The position numbers and the translations under genes were made by a program. Shown in pieces: positions 35,606 through 44,935 of a stretch of 64,000 nucleotides of DNA. The notes under the pieces were generated by a model, which was not told where the DNA came from, ran no database searches, and worked only from the letters and a program-made list of their open reading frames with translations. Numbering within the stretch: the first letter of the stretch is position 1; every line of letters begins with the position of its first letter. Origin of the DNA: Vibrio profundi (lineage in GTDB: Bacteria; Pseudomonadota; Gammaproteobacteria; Enterobacterales; Vibrionaceae); the NCBI RefSeq assembly GCF_005281835.1, contig NZ_RZIS01000004.1, positions 186,001 to 250,000 on the forward strand, in the 5' to 3' direction.

Positions 35606-38373
35606 TACTCTTTCTCCTCAGTATTTTTCTTATCTTGTTCTAATTTGGCTTTGCGCGCTTTAGCGCGAGCAATCGCAGCAGCAACCGCAGCTTTCTTTGG
35701 ATCGATTTCAGTCTCTGCTGGTTGAGCTATTTCTGAAGCTTGAGTGTCAGCTTCTTCACTTATCGATTCTTCAGCTTGCTCAGTCTGTTTTGCCTTTCGT
35801 GCTCTAGCGCGGGCGATTGCGGCAGCTACAGCAGCTTTCTTCGGATCGATTCCGGACTCTGCAAGTTGGGTTGTTTCTGAAGCTTGAATGTCAGCTTCTT
35901 CACTTACCGACTCTTGGGCTTGCTCGGTCTGCTTTGCCTTTCGTGCTTTAGCGCGGGCGATGGCAGCAGCCACAGCGGCTTTTTTAGGATCGATTTCGGC
36001 ATCTGTAAGTGGAGTTGCTTCTGAAGCTTGAATATCAGCTTCTTCACTTATCGACTCTTGGGCTTGCTCGGTCTGCTTTGCCTTTCGTGCTTTAGCGCGG
36101 GCGATGGCAGCAGCCACAGCAGCTTTCTTCGGATCGATGTCAGCCTCAACAGGCTCAGCTACTTCTGAAGCTTTTTCGCTTATCGACTCTTGGGCTTGCT
36201 CGGTCTGCTTTGCCTTTCGTGCTTTAGCGCGGGCGATGGCAGCAGCTACAGCAGCTTTTTTTGGATCGATTTGAGTCTCTGGAGGTTGAGCTGTTTCTGA
36301 AGCTTGAGTGTCAGCTTCTTCACTTATCGATTCTTGTGTTTGCTCAGTCTGTTTTGCCTTTCGCGCTTTAGCGCGGGCGATGGCAGCAGCCACAGCGGCT
36401 TTCTTAGGATCGGCTTCAGTATCCGCAGTCTGCGAAGCTTCAGTAACTTGCTTGTTATCGTCTTCGCTTGTTTGCTGTGATGCTTTTTTAGCTTTAGCAC
36501 GGGCAATAGCGGCTGCAACCGCAGCTTTCTTATCTTCAGGTTTCGAAGATTCTCCTGGCTCGCTAGACACATTTTGCTCGGCTTTTTTCGCTTTAGCTCG
36601 TGCGATAGCAGCGGCTACTGCGGATTTCTTATCAGATGTATCGTTTGGTACTTCTGAGTCTTGTTTTTGCGCTTTTCTTTCTCGTGCTAACTGTTTTCTT
36701 TCTTCACGAAGTTTCGCCATTTCTGAATTATCAGGTGCATCAGCGCTTTGCTGTTGGGCGGCTGCCTGTTTAGCCTTAGCTTTGGCAATCGCTGCTGCTA
36801 CAGCTGGCTTAACCGTTGGTTCTTCAGCTTTGCTAGTATCTGTTTTCTGGGCTTTAACACGCGCGATGGCTGCTGCGATAGCATCATCACCGCCCGAAGA
36901 TTTCATTTCTTTACGTCGGTTATCGGCAGCTTTCTTAAAGCGATTTTCGCGTTCCGCTTTGTCACGCTCCATACGAGCGTTCTTTTCTTCAAAGCGAACT
37001 TTAGCTCTTTCCGCGGCTTCAGCTTCATCTTTACGAGTTCGGATTTCCGCTTTAGCTTGGCGATAATACTGAACTAGCGGTATTTCACTTGGGCAAACAA
37101 AAGCGCAAGCACCGCACTCGATACAATCTTTGAGGTTAAGCTCTTCACATTTATCCAGTTCATTTGCTTTGGCGTGCCATTGAAGCTGCTGTGGGAGTAA
37201 AGAAGCAGGGCAAGCTTCAGCACATTGCCCACATCGAATACATTCCATCTCGTATTCACTTGGAGCGATCTCTTTGCGAGTTGGCGCAAGAATACAGTTT
37301 GATGTTTTCGTAATTGGTACGTTGGCATGTGGCAAGGTGAAACCCATCATCGGGCCACCTAAGATCAAACGTGGCAACTTTTTATCGGCTTTATAGCCAA
37401 ATTCATCGAGCAGTGCTTGTACAGGGGTACCCAGTAACGCCCAAACATTACGCGGTTGTTTGAATGTTTTACCGGTAAGCGTAACCACGCGATTTATAAC
37501 GGGTTCACCATCTAAAATCGCACGCTTGATAGAGTAAAGAGAGCCAACGTTCTGCACTAGTACACCGATATCGGCAGGAATACCTCCAGCTGGCACTTCT
37601 TTGTTGGTTAAAACTTTGATTAATTGTTTTTCACCGCCAGATGGGTACTTAGTAGGGATCACTCGGATCACAATGTCTTTATCGACAGAAGCTTTCTCTA
37701 ACGCTTTGATTGCATCTGGTTTGTTATCTTCAATACCAATGACGGTGAGTTTCGGTTTTAAGATATGTTCGACAATCTCTATACCTTGGATTACTTGATC
37801 TGCGTGATCTTGCAGTAGCTTGTCGTCTGAGGTGATATACGGTTCACACTCGGCTGCATTGACGATCAGGATGTCGGTACGCCCAAGGCCTGACTGAATT
37901 TTCTTTGCAGTAGGGAAACCCGCCCCTCCCATGCCAGAGATTCCAGCTTGGCGAATGACATCGAGCAGTTCATCAGCGGTTTTGCTGGTGTAATTCTCGA
38001 CGGGTGTTTTATCCGCCCATAGATCTAAGCCATCAGGTTTGATGACAAAACTGACTTCAGTTAAACCTGAAGGGTGAGCGGTAGTGCGAGGCTCGATAGC
38101 GGTTAACGTACCTGAAGTTGGTGCGTGAACAGGAAGCATGAAGCCGGTATTCGATCCGGTAAGTGGCTGGCCTTTTTTAACGTAATCCCCAACGGCAACT
38201 AATAAATTACCTGCTTTACCAATATGTTGCCTAATTGGCAGGACGATTTCGTCCGGGATTCGAGCATCGACCAGCTCATTTTGATTCGACTGCGTTTTGT
38301 TATCTGCAGGGTGTACGCCACCAGGAAAGCTCCAGATTGACCCACTGCGAATTTGTTCTATTAGAGAAATCAT
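35605..38373 (-). CDS. rnfC: Rnf complex subunit C with extended Ala/Lys repeat tail
   Basis: Peripheral NADH/FMN and iron-sulfur subunit. Encodes 922 aa, longer than E. coli RsxC (740). The core (1-450) has [13 protein letters not shown] (nucleotide site, about 150), GGEKQLIK, and two [4Fe-4S] motifs, [12 protein letters not shown] (about 375) and [12 protein letters not shown] (about 415). Residues 450-500 are a charged coiled-coil. From about 500 to the end are some ten copies of an Ala/Lys/Arg unit around [15 protein letters not shown] separated by acidic spacers. The tail varies in length among gammaproteobacteria and may anchor the subunit or bind partners. Confidence 0.95.
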   Translation of the reverse strand: MISLIEQIRSGSIWSFPGGVHPADNKTQSNQNELVDARIPDEIVLPIRQHIGKAGNLLVAVGDYVKKGQPLTGSNTGFMLPVHAPTSGTLTAIEPRTTAHPSGLTEVSFVIKPDGLDLWADKTPVENYTSKTADELLDVIRQAGISGMGGAGFPTAKKIQSGLGRTDILIVNAAECEPYITSDDKLLQDHADQVIQGIEIVEHILKPKLTVIGIEDNKPDAIKALEKASVDKDIVIRVIPTKYPSGGEKQLIKVLTNKEVPAGGIPADIGVLVQNVGSLYSIKRAILDGEPVINRVVTLTGKTFKQPRNVWALLGTPVQALLDEFGYKADKKLPRLILGGPMMGFTLPHANVPITKTSNCILAPTRKEIAPSEYEMECIRCGQCAEACPASLLPQQLQWHAKANELDKCEELNLKDCIECGACAFVCPSEIPLVQYYRQAKAEIRTRKDEAEAAERAKVRFEEKNARMERDKAERENRFKKAADNRRKEMKSSGGDDAIAAAIARVKAQKTDTSKAEEPTVKPAVAAAIAKAKAKQAAAQQQSADAPDNSEMAKLREERKQLARERKAQKQDSEVPNDTSDKKSAVAAAIARAKAKKAEQNVSSEPGESSKPEDKKAAVAAAIARAKAKKASQQTSEDDNKQVTEASQTADTEADPKKAAVAAAIARAKARKAKQTEQTQESISEEADTQASETAQPPETQIDPKKAAVAAAIARAKARKAKQTEQAQESISEKASEVAEPVEADIDPKKAAVAAAIARAKARKAKQTEQAQESISEEADIQASEATPLTDAEIDPKKAAVAAAIARAKARKAKQTEQAQESVSEEADIQASETTQLAESGIDPKKAAVAAAIARARARKAKQTEQAEESISEEADTQASEIAQPAETEIDPKKAAVAAAIARAKARKAKLEQDKKNTEEKE
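35625..36880 (-). repeat. Tandem coding repeats in rnfC
   Basis: About ten copies of a motif encoding (K)[13 protein letters not shown](R/K)KA. The five copies nearest the gene end are near-identical over a period of about 140 bases, with spacers such as [14 protein letters not shown]. High identity suggests recent expansion by slippage or recombination; the early copies are more diverged. Confidence 0.85.
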
Positions 38374-38381
38374 ACCAACCC

Positions 38382-38975
38382 TTAGTGCTTAGATTCAGAT
38401 GCAGTGGCATCGGAAACTTGGTTGGTAATATCAGTCACTGGAATCGTGTTAAGTTGCCATTTCCAGTTATCCGTAGTCGTTGCAAGTGGGATCATTTCAA
38501 TACAGTCAGTCGGACACGGAGCGACACATAAGTCACAACCGGTACATTCATCTTTAATTACAGTGTGCAGCGCTTTCGTACCGCCAACGATGGCATCTAC
38601 AGGACACGCTTGAATACATTTGGTACAACCAATACACATATCCTCATGGATATAGGCGACGGTTTTTACTTTGTCATTAAGATCATGAGCGGACTCTTCA
38701 ACTTCTACGCCCATTAAATCTGCAAGCTTTTCTATGGTTGCTTGTCCGCCCGGAGGACACTTATTGATACTGTCACCGTTAGCGATCGCTTCCGCGTATG
38801 GTTTACAACCAGGGTAGCCACACTGGCCACATTGAGTCTGAGGAAGGATGGAGTCGATTTGATCAACGATAGGATCCGCTTCCACTTTAAAACGGATCGA
38901 GGCAAAACCAAGAATTGCGCCAAATACAGCCGCTAGTGCTACAAGAGCAAGGATAGCGATAAGGATCGTACTCAT
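38382..38975 (-). CDS. rnfB: Rnf complex subunit B (iron-sulfur)
   Basis: Encodes 197 aa. N-terminal membrane helix (3-27), then the 4Fe-4S domain with Cys49, Cys52 and Cys57 in CGQCGYPGC and a fourth Cys in INKCPPGG, then two ferredoxin motifs, [12 protein letters not shown] and [12 protein letters not shown]. It is thought to take electrons from the cytoplasmic donor. Eight bases separate it from rnfC. Confidence 0.96.
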   Translation of the reverse strand: MSTILIAILALVALAAVFGAILGFASIRFKVEADPIVDQIDSILPQTQCGQCGYPGCKPYAEAIANGDSINKCPPGGQATIEKLADLMGVEVEESAHDLNDKVKTVAYIHEDMCIGCTKCIQACPVDAIVGGTKALHTVIKDECTGCDLCVAPCPTDCIEMIPLATTTDNWKWQLNTIPVTDITNQVSDATASESKH

Positions 38976-38977
38976 GA

Positions 38978-39556
38978 TTATTTCACCAACCCAGTAAAGC
39001 CCATAAATGCCAAAGACATTAAGCCGGCTGTCACCATGGCGATAGATGCGCCTTTAAATGGGAGTGGGACATCTGCGGCGGCAATACGTTCGCGCATTGA
39101 AGCAAACAGAATAAGCACTAGTGAGAATCCAATAGCGGCACCAAACCCATAAACGATCGATTCAATGAAATTGTGGCTTTCATTTATATTAAGCAGTGCA
39201 ACACCCAATACCGCACAGTTTGTCGTGATCAATGGCAAGAAGATACCAAGTAGACGGTATAGCGTGGGGCTCGTTTTGTGGACGACCATTTCTGTAAATT
39301 GTACGACGACGGCAATCACCAGAATGAAACTCATGGTTCTTAGGTACTCGATTCCAAGGGGAGTCAGCACATAAGTTTCAACAAGGTAAGAACATACTGA
39401 AGCAAGAGTCAGCACGAACGTTGTCGCAAGACCCATACCGATAGCTGTTTCTAATTTTTTAGAAACACCCATGAAAGGACAGAGGCCCAAAAACTTCACT
39501 AGCACAAAGTTATTGACTAGCACTGTGCCAATCAACAACAAAAGATATTCGGTCAT
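38978..39556 (-). CDS. rnfA: Rnf complex subunit A
   Basis: Encodes 192 aa with six membrane helices, homologous to NqrE and paired with Rnf[22 protein letters not shown] contains the conserved Cys of the half-membrane iron-sulfur site. First gene of rnfABCDGE-nth; rnfB starts 2 bases later. The promoter must lie in 39557-39700. Confidence 0.96.
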   Translation of the reverse strand: MTEYLLLLIGTVLVNNFVLVKFLGLCPFMGVSKKLETAIGMGLATTFVLTLASVCSYLVETYVLTPLGIEYLRTMSFILVIAVVVQFTEMVVHKTSPTLYRLLGIFLPLITTNCAVLGVALLNINESHNFIESIVYGFGAAIGFSLVLILFASMRERIAAADVPLPFKGASIAMVTAGLMSLAFMGFTGLVK

Positions 39557-40033
39557 AATTGATTATTTTTTAAAATTCCGATCCTATTATTATCCTGCTT
39601 TGTCCGCTTAATAACAACCAAGGATCAGTAAGGTTTTAAAGAGTTGGTGGAAAAATCGCCGTATATTTTACGAGTTTTAACGAGTTGTTATTGAAATGAA
39701 GCTGAAGCGCACTAATTTGAATGCTTGAAGCGGAGAATGGTCAGTCGAACAAATATCGACAAGAAACCCAAGTACAAGCTTTGCACGGGGTTGACTGTGG
39801 GTTCGCGTATAGTGGTTTAAGGAAATTATCCGGTCTAGAGAACTTGCCTAATTAACTGGTTTTGCTTGTTACCAGTTTGACGATGGAAAGTGCAAGTGGC
39901 TGTCTGCGCGGTTAGGGGCTCTGAATTAATGTTGCCTGCCTTAGAGGAGCATAGTGAACTTTATCTTAGGGGATGCTTTCAAGGTTGGCCGCTTACAAGC
40001 AATGTCACGTGCGATGTCGCTTCTCAAAAATAT
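39557..40033. other. Intergenic region with the rnf promoter and decayed tRNA-array traces
   Basis: No gene supported. The first 150 bases should hold the leftward rnf promoter. Around 39921-39950 CTGAATT followed by a CCTGC block resembles the start of the tRNA-Asn repeat unit seen at 40034, 40146 and 40260, and 39997-40022 is a damaged copy of its terminator. Confidence 0.45.
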
Positions 40034-40100
40034 TGGCTCCCACGCGGGGCCCGAATGTGGCTGACTAGACATGAGATATTAGTTTGGTACCAATTAGCCG
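40034..40100 (-). pseudogene. Degenerate tRNA-Asn copy (distal)
   Basis: Begins TTGGCTCCCACGCGGGG, like the 3' end of the intact tRNA-Asn, then loses the T-arm and anticodon arm. It shares substitutions with the copy at 40146 (GTGGC-GAC-AG block). Preceded by a damaged terminator copy at 39997-40022. Confidence 0.6.
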
Positions 40101-40112
40101 CTTAAACGCTAA

Positions 40113-40136
40113 AAGCCGCATCGAGTGATGCGGCTT
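40113..40136 (-). terminator. tRNA-array terminator, copy 2
   Basis: AAGCCGCATC-GAGT-GATGCGGCTT, identical to the 24-base copy at 40227-40250. Bidirectional symmetry. Confidence 0.8.
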
Positions 40137-40145
40137 CTTTATATT

Positions 40146-40205
40146 TGGTTTCCCCTGTCGGAACTAGAACGTGGCCGACCAGGCCTGAGACATTGGTTTA
40201 TTAAA
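40146..40205 (-). pseudogene. Degenerate tRNA-Asn copy (proximal)
   Basis: TGGTTTCCCCTGTCGGAACTAG parallels the intact TGGCTCCCCCTGCGGGACTCG, 114 bases away, then diverges. It cannot fold as a tRNA: the anticodon arm is gone. Confidence 0.6.
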
Positions 40206-40226
40206 CCAGTCGCTTTAAAACGCAAA

Positions 40227-40250
40227 AAGCCGCATCGAGTGATGCGGCTT
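40227..40250 (-). terminator. Terminator of tRNA-Asn
   Basis: AAGCCGCATC-GAGT-GATGCGGCTT hairpin 10 bases beyond the CCA end of the intact tRNA, followed by T on the minus strand. Confidence 0.88.
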
Positions 40251-40259
40251 CTCTGAATT

Positions 40260-40335
40260 TGGCTCCCCCTGCGGGACTCGAACCTGCGACATACGGATTA
40301 ACAGTCCGCCGTTCTACCAACTGAACTAAGGGGGA
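40260..40335 (-). tRNA. tRNA-Asn (anticodon GUU)
   Basis: 76 nt including CCA. Acceptor TCCCCCT/AGGGGGA, D-arm AGTTCAGTTGGTAGAAC, anticodon arm CGGACTGTTAATCCG with GTT, T-arm GCAGGTTCGAGTCCTGC-like. Only intact copy of a decayed tandem array. Confidence 0.97.
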
Positions 40336-40823
40336 ATTGCTCGAAAGCGGGGCGAATATTAATGACTCGTTAGTTAGCTGTCAATAGTATAAATGCGAAT
40401 TTTATGCTTAAAAAAAACTTTACTTTTTCGAAAGCCTTTTCGCTATTGCTTTAGTTTTAGTTATCCACCAAATTTGTGGATAAGTGTGTGTGTGAAACTT
40501 TAACAAATTCATTTTAATGTTTAATAGATTTTCAATGAACTATTGGTCTTTCTTCAAAGTTATGATTTTACAGGGTTTTTATGGATCATTTACTTTGTGA
40601 ATAAATGCGTTCCAAGGATGGGTATGTTACGAAATCAAAGAATTCAAGGACATTTTGGGGAAAAGTCGTGGATTAAAAAAGAGAGGTTTTTAAAAAGTAA
40701 ATCTTGCAGGGCGACGAATAATATCAACACTTGAAGTTAAATACTAGCGTTCATTAAATCAAATTATCATTTAATTATTGGTATTTGGGCTTGCATCATA
40801 ATGCAGCATAGAGTGACAATAAC
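40336..40823. other. AT-rich region upstream of uvrB
   Basis: Nearly 500 bases without a supported gene (a 63-codon frame at 40543 has no ribosome site and no family features). Holds the tRNA-Asn promoter, two DnaA boxes at 40461-40483 and, at its right edge, the uvrB promoter. Confidence 0.45.
40461..40483. promoter_or_regulatory. Convergent pair of DnaA boxes
   Basis: TTATCCACC at 40461-40469 and, inverted, TGTGGATAA at 40475-40483 (reverse complement TTATCCACA, the strict consensus). Together they form a near-perfect inverted repeat. DnaA boxes near uvrB are also described in E. coli. Confidence 0.6.
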
Positions 40824-40839
40824 CTGATTATAAATACAG
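40824..40839. promoter_or_regulatory. LexA (SOS) box of uvrB
   Basis: CTG-ATTATAAATA-CAG keeps the CTG-N10-CAG frame with an AT-rich centre. It lies 16 bases before the chosen uvrB start, so LexA would block transcription until DNA damage. Confidence 0.85.
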
Positions 40840-40855
40840 TATGGGAATGACAACG

Positions 40856-42886
40856 ATGAGCAAGTTATTTGATTTAGTTTCAGATTATAGTGCGGCAGGC
40901 GATCAGCCTACCGCCATCGCCAAATTGTTAGATGGTTTGGATTCAGGGCTTGCTCATCAAACGTTGTTAGGGGTAACCGGATCGGGCAAAACCTTTACTT
41001 TGGCGAACGTTATTGCTCAGGCTCAGCGTCCGGCAATTTTGTTAGCGCCTAATAAGACCCTTGCAGCTCAGCTGTATGGAGAGATGAAGTCTTTCTTCCC
41101 TAACAATGCGGTTGAGTATTTCGTGTCTTACTATGACTATTACCAACCGGAAGCTTATGTCCCGACTACGGACACTTTTATTGAGAAAGACGCTTCAGTT
41201 AACGCTCACATCGAGCAAATGCGTTTATCGGCAACAAAAGCATTATTAGAAAGAAAAGATGCGATTATTGTTGCTTCTGTTTCAGCTATCTATGGTCTTG
41301 GTGATCCTGAGTCTTATTTAAAGATGATGCTTCATGTACGACGCGGTGACGTTTTAGATCAACGAGACATTTTGCGACGACTTGCCGAATTACAATATAA
41401 GCGTAACGATGTGGCATTTGAGCGTGGCCAATTTAGGGTTCGTGGTGAAGTCATTGACGTGTTTCCGGCAGAATCGGACCAAGATGCCGTTAGAATTGAA
41501 ATGTTCGATGACGAAATTGACAGCATCAGCATCTTTGACCCTTTAACTGGTGCAGTGAAGCAGCGTGATATCCCGAGATTTACGATTTATCCGAAAACGC
41601 ACTATGTGACACCTCGAGAAAAAATCCTTGAAGCGATTGAACAAATTAAGGAAGAACTGCAAGAGCGTCAAACGTATCTGAAAGACAACAATAAACTGCT
41701 GGAAGAGCAGCGCATTTCGCAGCGAACTCAGTTTGATATTGAGATGATGAACGAATTGGGTTTCTGCTCAGGCATAGAAAACTATTCACGTTACTTAAGT
41801 GGACGAAATGAGGGAGAAGCGCCACCGACGTTATTTGATTACTTGCCTAACGATGGCTTGCTGATCATCGATGAGTCTCACGTAACGGTTCCACAAATTG
41901 GAGCGATGTACAAAGGTGACCGATCGCGTAAAGAAACGCTGGTGGAATTCGGCTTTCGCCTTCCTTCCGCTTTGGATAACCGTCCAATGCGATTTGAAGA
42001 ATTTGAATCTATCGCCCCTCAAACTATTTTCGTGTCTGCCACTCCGGGTAATTACGAATTAGAAAAGTCTGAAGACGATATTGCAGATCAAGTCGTTAGA
42101 CCGACGGGCTTACTTGACCCTGTCTTAGAAGTTCGCCCTGTAGCGACGCAAGTCGATGACTTGCTTTCCGAAATACGTATCCGCTCAGAGAAAGATGAGC
42201 GAGTGTTAGTGACCACGCTAACTAAGCGTATGGCTGAAGACTTAACTGAATACCTGAATGAACACGGTGTGAAAGTGCGTTACTTACACTCAGATATTGA
42301 TACGGTGGAAAGGGTAGAGATTATTCGCGATTTACGCTTAGGTGAGTTTGATGTGTTAGTGGGCATTAACTTACTTCGAGAAGGTTTAGACATGCCTGAG
42401 GTGTCTTTGGTGGCGATCTTAGATGCTGATAAAGAAGGTTTCTTACGTTCTGAGCGCTCACTTATTCAAACGATAGGGCGTGCAGCTCGTAATATTAATG
42501 GTAAGGCGATTCTTTATGGTGACAAGATCACTAAGTCGATGAAAAAAGCCATCGATGAGACAGAGCGACGTCGTACCAAACAGCAACAATATAACGAAGA
42601 GCAGGGTATTACACCTCAATCGCTTAAACGTAATATCAAAGATATCATGGAGCTGGGCGACATCACCAAATCCAAACAGCAACGTGTATCTAAGCAGGTG
42701 CCTCTATCTAAGGTCGCGGAACCTTCTACTAGTTACGAAGTCTTAACTCCGCTGCAGCTGGATAAAGAGATTAGTAAACTAGAAGGGCAAATGTACCAAC
42801 ATGCCCAGAACTTGGAATTTGAGCTAGCCGCACAAAAACGCGATGAAATAGAAAAGCTACGGGCGCAATTTATTGCCAATAGTTAG
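40856..42886 (+). CDS. uvrB: Excinuclease ABC subunit B
   Basis: Damage-verifying helicase-like subunit of nucleotide excision repair; receives DNA from UvrA and recruits UvrC. Start set at MSKLFDL (40856), giving 676 aa, as in related UvrB (E. coli 673); the frame opens at 40841, directly next to the LexA box. Walker A is [10 protein letters not shown] near 39, the beta-hairpin [13 protein letters not shown] near 92-105, DESHVTVPQ near 340, the helicase motif TIGRAARN near 543, and the C-terminal UvrC-binding UVR helix pair ([21 protein letters not shown]) ends the protein. SOS control is seen in the promoter. Confidence 0.97.
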   Translation: MSKLFDLVSDYSAAGDQPTAIAKLLDGLDSGLAHQTLLGVTGSGKTFTLANVIAQAQRPAILLAPNKTLAAQLYGEMKSFFPNNAVEYFVSYYDYYQPEAYVPTTDTFIEKDASVNAHIEQMRLSATKALLERKDAIIVASVSAIYGLGDPESYLKMMLHVRRGDVLDQRDILRRLAELQYKRNDVAFERGQFRVRGEVIDVFPAESDQDAVRIEMFDDEIDSISIFDPLTGAVKQRDIPRFTIYPKTHYVTPREKILEAIEQIKEELQERQTYLKDNNKLLEEQRISQRTQFDIEMMNELGFCSGIENYSRYLSGRNEGEAPPTLFDYLPNDGLLIIDESHVTVPQIGAMYKGDRSRKETLVEFGFRLPSALDNRPMRFEEFESIAPQTIFVSATPGNYELEKSEDDIADQVVRPTGLLDPVLEVRPVATQVDDLLSEIRIRSEKDERVLVTTLTKRMAEDLTEYLNEHGVKVRYLHSDIDTVERVEIIRDLRLGEFDVLVGINLLREGLDMPEVSLVAILDADKEGFLRSERSLIQTIGRAARNINGKAILYGDKITKSMKKAIDETERRRTKQQQYNEEQGITPQSLKRNIKDIMELGDITKSKQQRVSKQVPLSKVAEPSTSYEVLTPLQLDKEISKLEGQMYQHAQNLEFELAAQKRDEIEKLRAQFIANS

Positions 42887-42901
42887 TTGCAGATAGCAGG
42901 C

Positions 42902-42996
42902 AAAAAAATAGCCAGTAGAAATGAGTTCTACTGGCACATATTTGCGGATATACACATCCACTAACAACGTCAGTTGGCTAGGTGACCCGAAGGTCA
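42902..42996 (-). ncRNA. qrr1: Qrr quorum-regulatory sRNA
   Basis: On the minus strand the RNA begins TGACCTTCGGGTCACC (first hairpin), continues with the invariant Qrr core CTAGCCAACTGACGTTGTTA (positions about 42961-42980) and ends in a GCCAGTAGAA/TTCTACTGGC terminator (42911-42935) with seven T. Hfq-dependent Qrr RNAs repress the high-density master regulator (LuxR/HapR) and activate the low-density one (AphA) in Vibrio. It is divergent from luxO, the known position of qrr1. About 95 nt. Confidence 0.95.
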
Positions 42997-43006
42997 ATGT
43001 ATATAA

Positions 43007-43022
43007 AGCATTTCATATGCCA
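43007..43022 (-). promoter_or_regulatory. Sigma-54 promoter of qrr
   Basis: On the minus strand TGGCAT-ATGAA-ATGCT has the GG/GC pair at exactly the -24/-12 spacing. The implied start point is 42996, the first base of the Qrr hairpin. Confidence 0.9.
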
Positions 43023-43084
43023 CTTGTAACTTACTGATTATTAGAGAGGTTAATAAGTCCACATCAAATTAATGGATGTTGGAT

Positions 43085-43097
43085 TTGCATAATGCAA
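43085..43097. promoter_or_regulatory. LuxO enhancer site
   Basis: TTGCA-TAA-TGCAA, the palindromic LuxO recognition sequence, about 90-100 bases upstream of the qrr start and 49 bases before luxO. It could serve both qrr activation and luxO autoregulation. A half-site AATGCAA lies at 43121. Confidence 0.85.
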
Positions 43098-43145
43098 AGC
43101 GGAATGCGATTATTATAAAAAATGCAAATAATCATTGGCTAGGCT

Positions 43146-44537
43146 ATGCAATCAAAAACATTAGACAATAAATCCAAGTATTTATTGATGGTAGAGGACA
43201 CCGCATCCGTTGCGGCCTTATACCGTTCTTATCTAACGCCGCTCGAAATCGACATTAATATTGTGGGTACGGGGCGCGAGGCTATTGAAAGCCTGTCTCA
43301 TCGAATTCCAGATCTTATCTTGCTCGATTTACGTCTACCTGATATGACAGGTATGGACGTATTGTTTGCTGTGAAACAAAAGTATCCAGAAGTACCTGTA
43401 ATTTTCATGACAGCTCACGGCTCTATTGATACTGCGGTAGAAGCGATGCGTCATGGTTCACAGGATTTTTTGATCAAACCTTGTGAAGCGGACCGGCTAC
43501 GTATTACGGTAAATAATGCGATTCGTAAAGCGACTAAGCTTAAGAATAGCTCTGAACATCCAGGAAACCAAAATTATCAAGGGTTTATTGGTAGTAGCCA
43601 GACCATGCAGCAAGTATATCGGACGATAGATTCCGCAGCCTCGAGTAAAGCGAGTATTTTCATTACCGGTGAAAGTGGAACTGGTAAAGAAGTGTGTGCT
43701 GAAGCGATTCATGCGGCGAGCAAACGTGGCGATAAACCATTCATTGCAATTAACTGTGCAGCCATTCCTAAAGATCTGATTGAAAGTGAGTTGTTTGGCC
43801 ATGTGAAAGGGGCGTTTACCGGTGCTGCGACAGACAGGCAAGGCGCTGCTGAGTTGGCTGATGGCGGTACGTTGTTCCTTGATGAACTCTGTGAAATGGA
43901 CTTAGATCTGCAAACTAAGCTGCTACGTTTTATTCAAACCGGTACATTCCAAAAAGTAGGCTCTTCCAAAATGAAGAGCGTGGATGTGCGTTTTGTGTGC
44001 GCGACTAACCGTGATCCGTGGAAGGAAGTACAAGAAGGTCGATTTAGAGAAGATTTGTACTATCGTTTATATGTAATCCCTTTGCATCTTCCACCATTGC
44101 GCGAGCGTGGCGAAGACGTGATTGAAATTGCTTATTCTTTATTAGGTTATATGTCTAATGAAGAAGGCAAAGCGTTTGTTAGGTTTTCACAGGAAGTGAT
44201 TGACCGTTTTAACCAATACGAATGGCCGGGCAATGTGAGGCAATTGCAAAACGTGCTGCGTAATGTGGTGGTTTTGAACAACGGAAAAGAGATCGGCTTA
44301 AACATGTTGCCACCTCCGCTAAACCAGCCAATGGAAAATAGCATCCGACTTCAGGCCAAACTTGATGAAAAAGTGACCGTGAAAGACATTTTCCCACTAT
44401 GGATTACAGAGAAAACTGCAATAGAACAAGCAATTAAGGCGTGTGATGGTAATATTCCTAGAGCTGCTGGCTTCTTGGACGTAAGCCCATCAACGATTTA
44501 CCGAAAATTGCAGGCATGGAACGCAAAAGAACAATAG
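43146..44537 (+). CDS. luxO: Quorum-sensing response regulator LuxO
   Basis: Sigma-54-dependent activator of the qrr genes, phosphorylated through LuxU at low cell density. Encodes 463 aa. Receiver domain with phospho-acceptor Asp61 ([10 protein letters not shown]; Asp47 if counted from the inner Met at codon 15, as in V. harveyi). AAA+ domain with Walker A GESGTGKE, the sigma-54 contact GAFTGA and Walker [10 protein letters not shown]-terminal Fis-type helix-turn-helix with [21 protein letters not shown]. It is divergent from qrr and followed by luxU after 8 bases. Confidence 0.97.
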   Translation: MQSKTLDNKSKYLLMVEDTASVAALYRSYLTPLEIDINIVGTGREAIESLSHRIPDLILLDLRLPDMTGMDVLFAVKQKYPEVPVIFMTAHGSIDTAVEAMRHGSQDFLIKPCEADRLRITVNNAIRKATKLKNSSEHPGNQNYQGFIGSSQTMQQVYRTIDSAASSKASIFITGESGTGKEVCAEAIHAASKRGDKPFIAINCAAIPKDLIESELFGHVKGAFTGAATDRQGAAELADGGTLFLDELCEMDLDLQTKLLRFIQTGTFQKVGSSKMKSVDVRFVCATNRDPWKEVQEGRFREDLYYRLYVIPLHLPPLRERGEDVIEIAYSLLGYMSNEEGKAFVRFSQEVIDRFNQYEWPGNVRQLQNVLRNVVVLNNGKEIGLNMLPPPLNQPMENSIRLQAKLDEKVTVKDIFPLWITEKTAIEQAIKACDGNIPRAAGFLDVSPSTIYRKLQAWNAKEQ

Positions 44538-44545
44538 GGCAGATA

Positions 44546-44896
44546 ATGAATATCTTGAACCAACAGAAAATCAATGAACTTGCAGGTGAGATCGGGGAAG
44601 AGAACGTTCCCGTCCTGTTAGAGATTTTTCTTGGTGAACTGAATACATATATTGAGAGTTTAACTTCTGGCGGATTAGGTGATGTGCCTAAGTACTTAGC
44701 CGAGATCAGTCATGCATTGAAAAGCAGTGCAGCAAGCTTCGGTGCTGATAAGCTCTGCAGGTTTGCAAACGATATTGACACTCGAGTTAAACACAGTGAA
44801 GTGATTGATGAAACTCAAGATACCGAGCTGATCTTAGGCTTACTAAAAGCAACGGAGAGTGAATACCATTCTCTGCTCAATCAGCTGAAAGTATAA
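44546..44896 (+). CDS. luxU: Phosphorelay protein LuxU
   Basis: HPt protein passing phosphate from the hybrid autoinducer sensors (LuxN, LuxPQ, CqsS type) to LuxO. Start set at MNILNQQKINELAGEIG (44546), with AGGG 6 bases upstream; the frame is open from 44516 inside luxO. 116 aa. The phosphorylated residue is His56 in EISHALKSSAASFGA. Co-transcribed with luxO and ended by a strong terminator. Confidence 0.95.
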   Translation: MNILNQQKINELAGEIGEENVPVLLEIFLGELNTYIESLTSGGLGDVPKYLAEISHALKSSAASFGADKLCRFANDIDTRVKHSEVIDETQDTELILGLLKATESEYHSLLNQLKV

Positions 44897-44897
44897 A

Positions 44898-44924
44898 AAA
44901 TAGGAGCCTCGGCTCCTATTTTTA
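44898..44924 (+). terminator. Bidirectional terminator after luxU
   Basis: AATAGGAGCC/GGCTCCTATT hairpin between A and T runs, separating the converging luxU and yvcK genes. Confidence 0.92.
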
Positions 44925-44935
44925 GTTTCTTTCCA

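Noticed and set aside
36308..37066. 252-aa plus-strand frame opposite rnfC
   Set aside because: It is the reverse image of the Ala/Lys repeat tail (Ala/Ser/Phe-rich low complexity) with no ribosome site.
40543..40734. 63-aa frame upstream of uvrB
   Set aside because: No ribosome site, odd composition, and it overlaps an AT-rich regulatory region.
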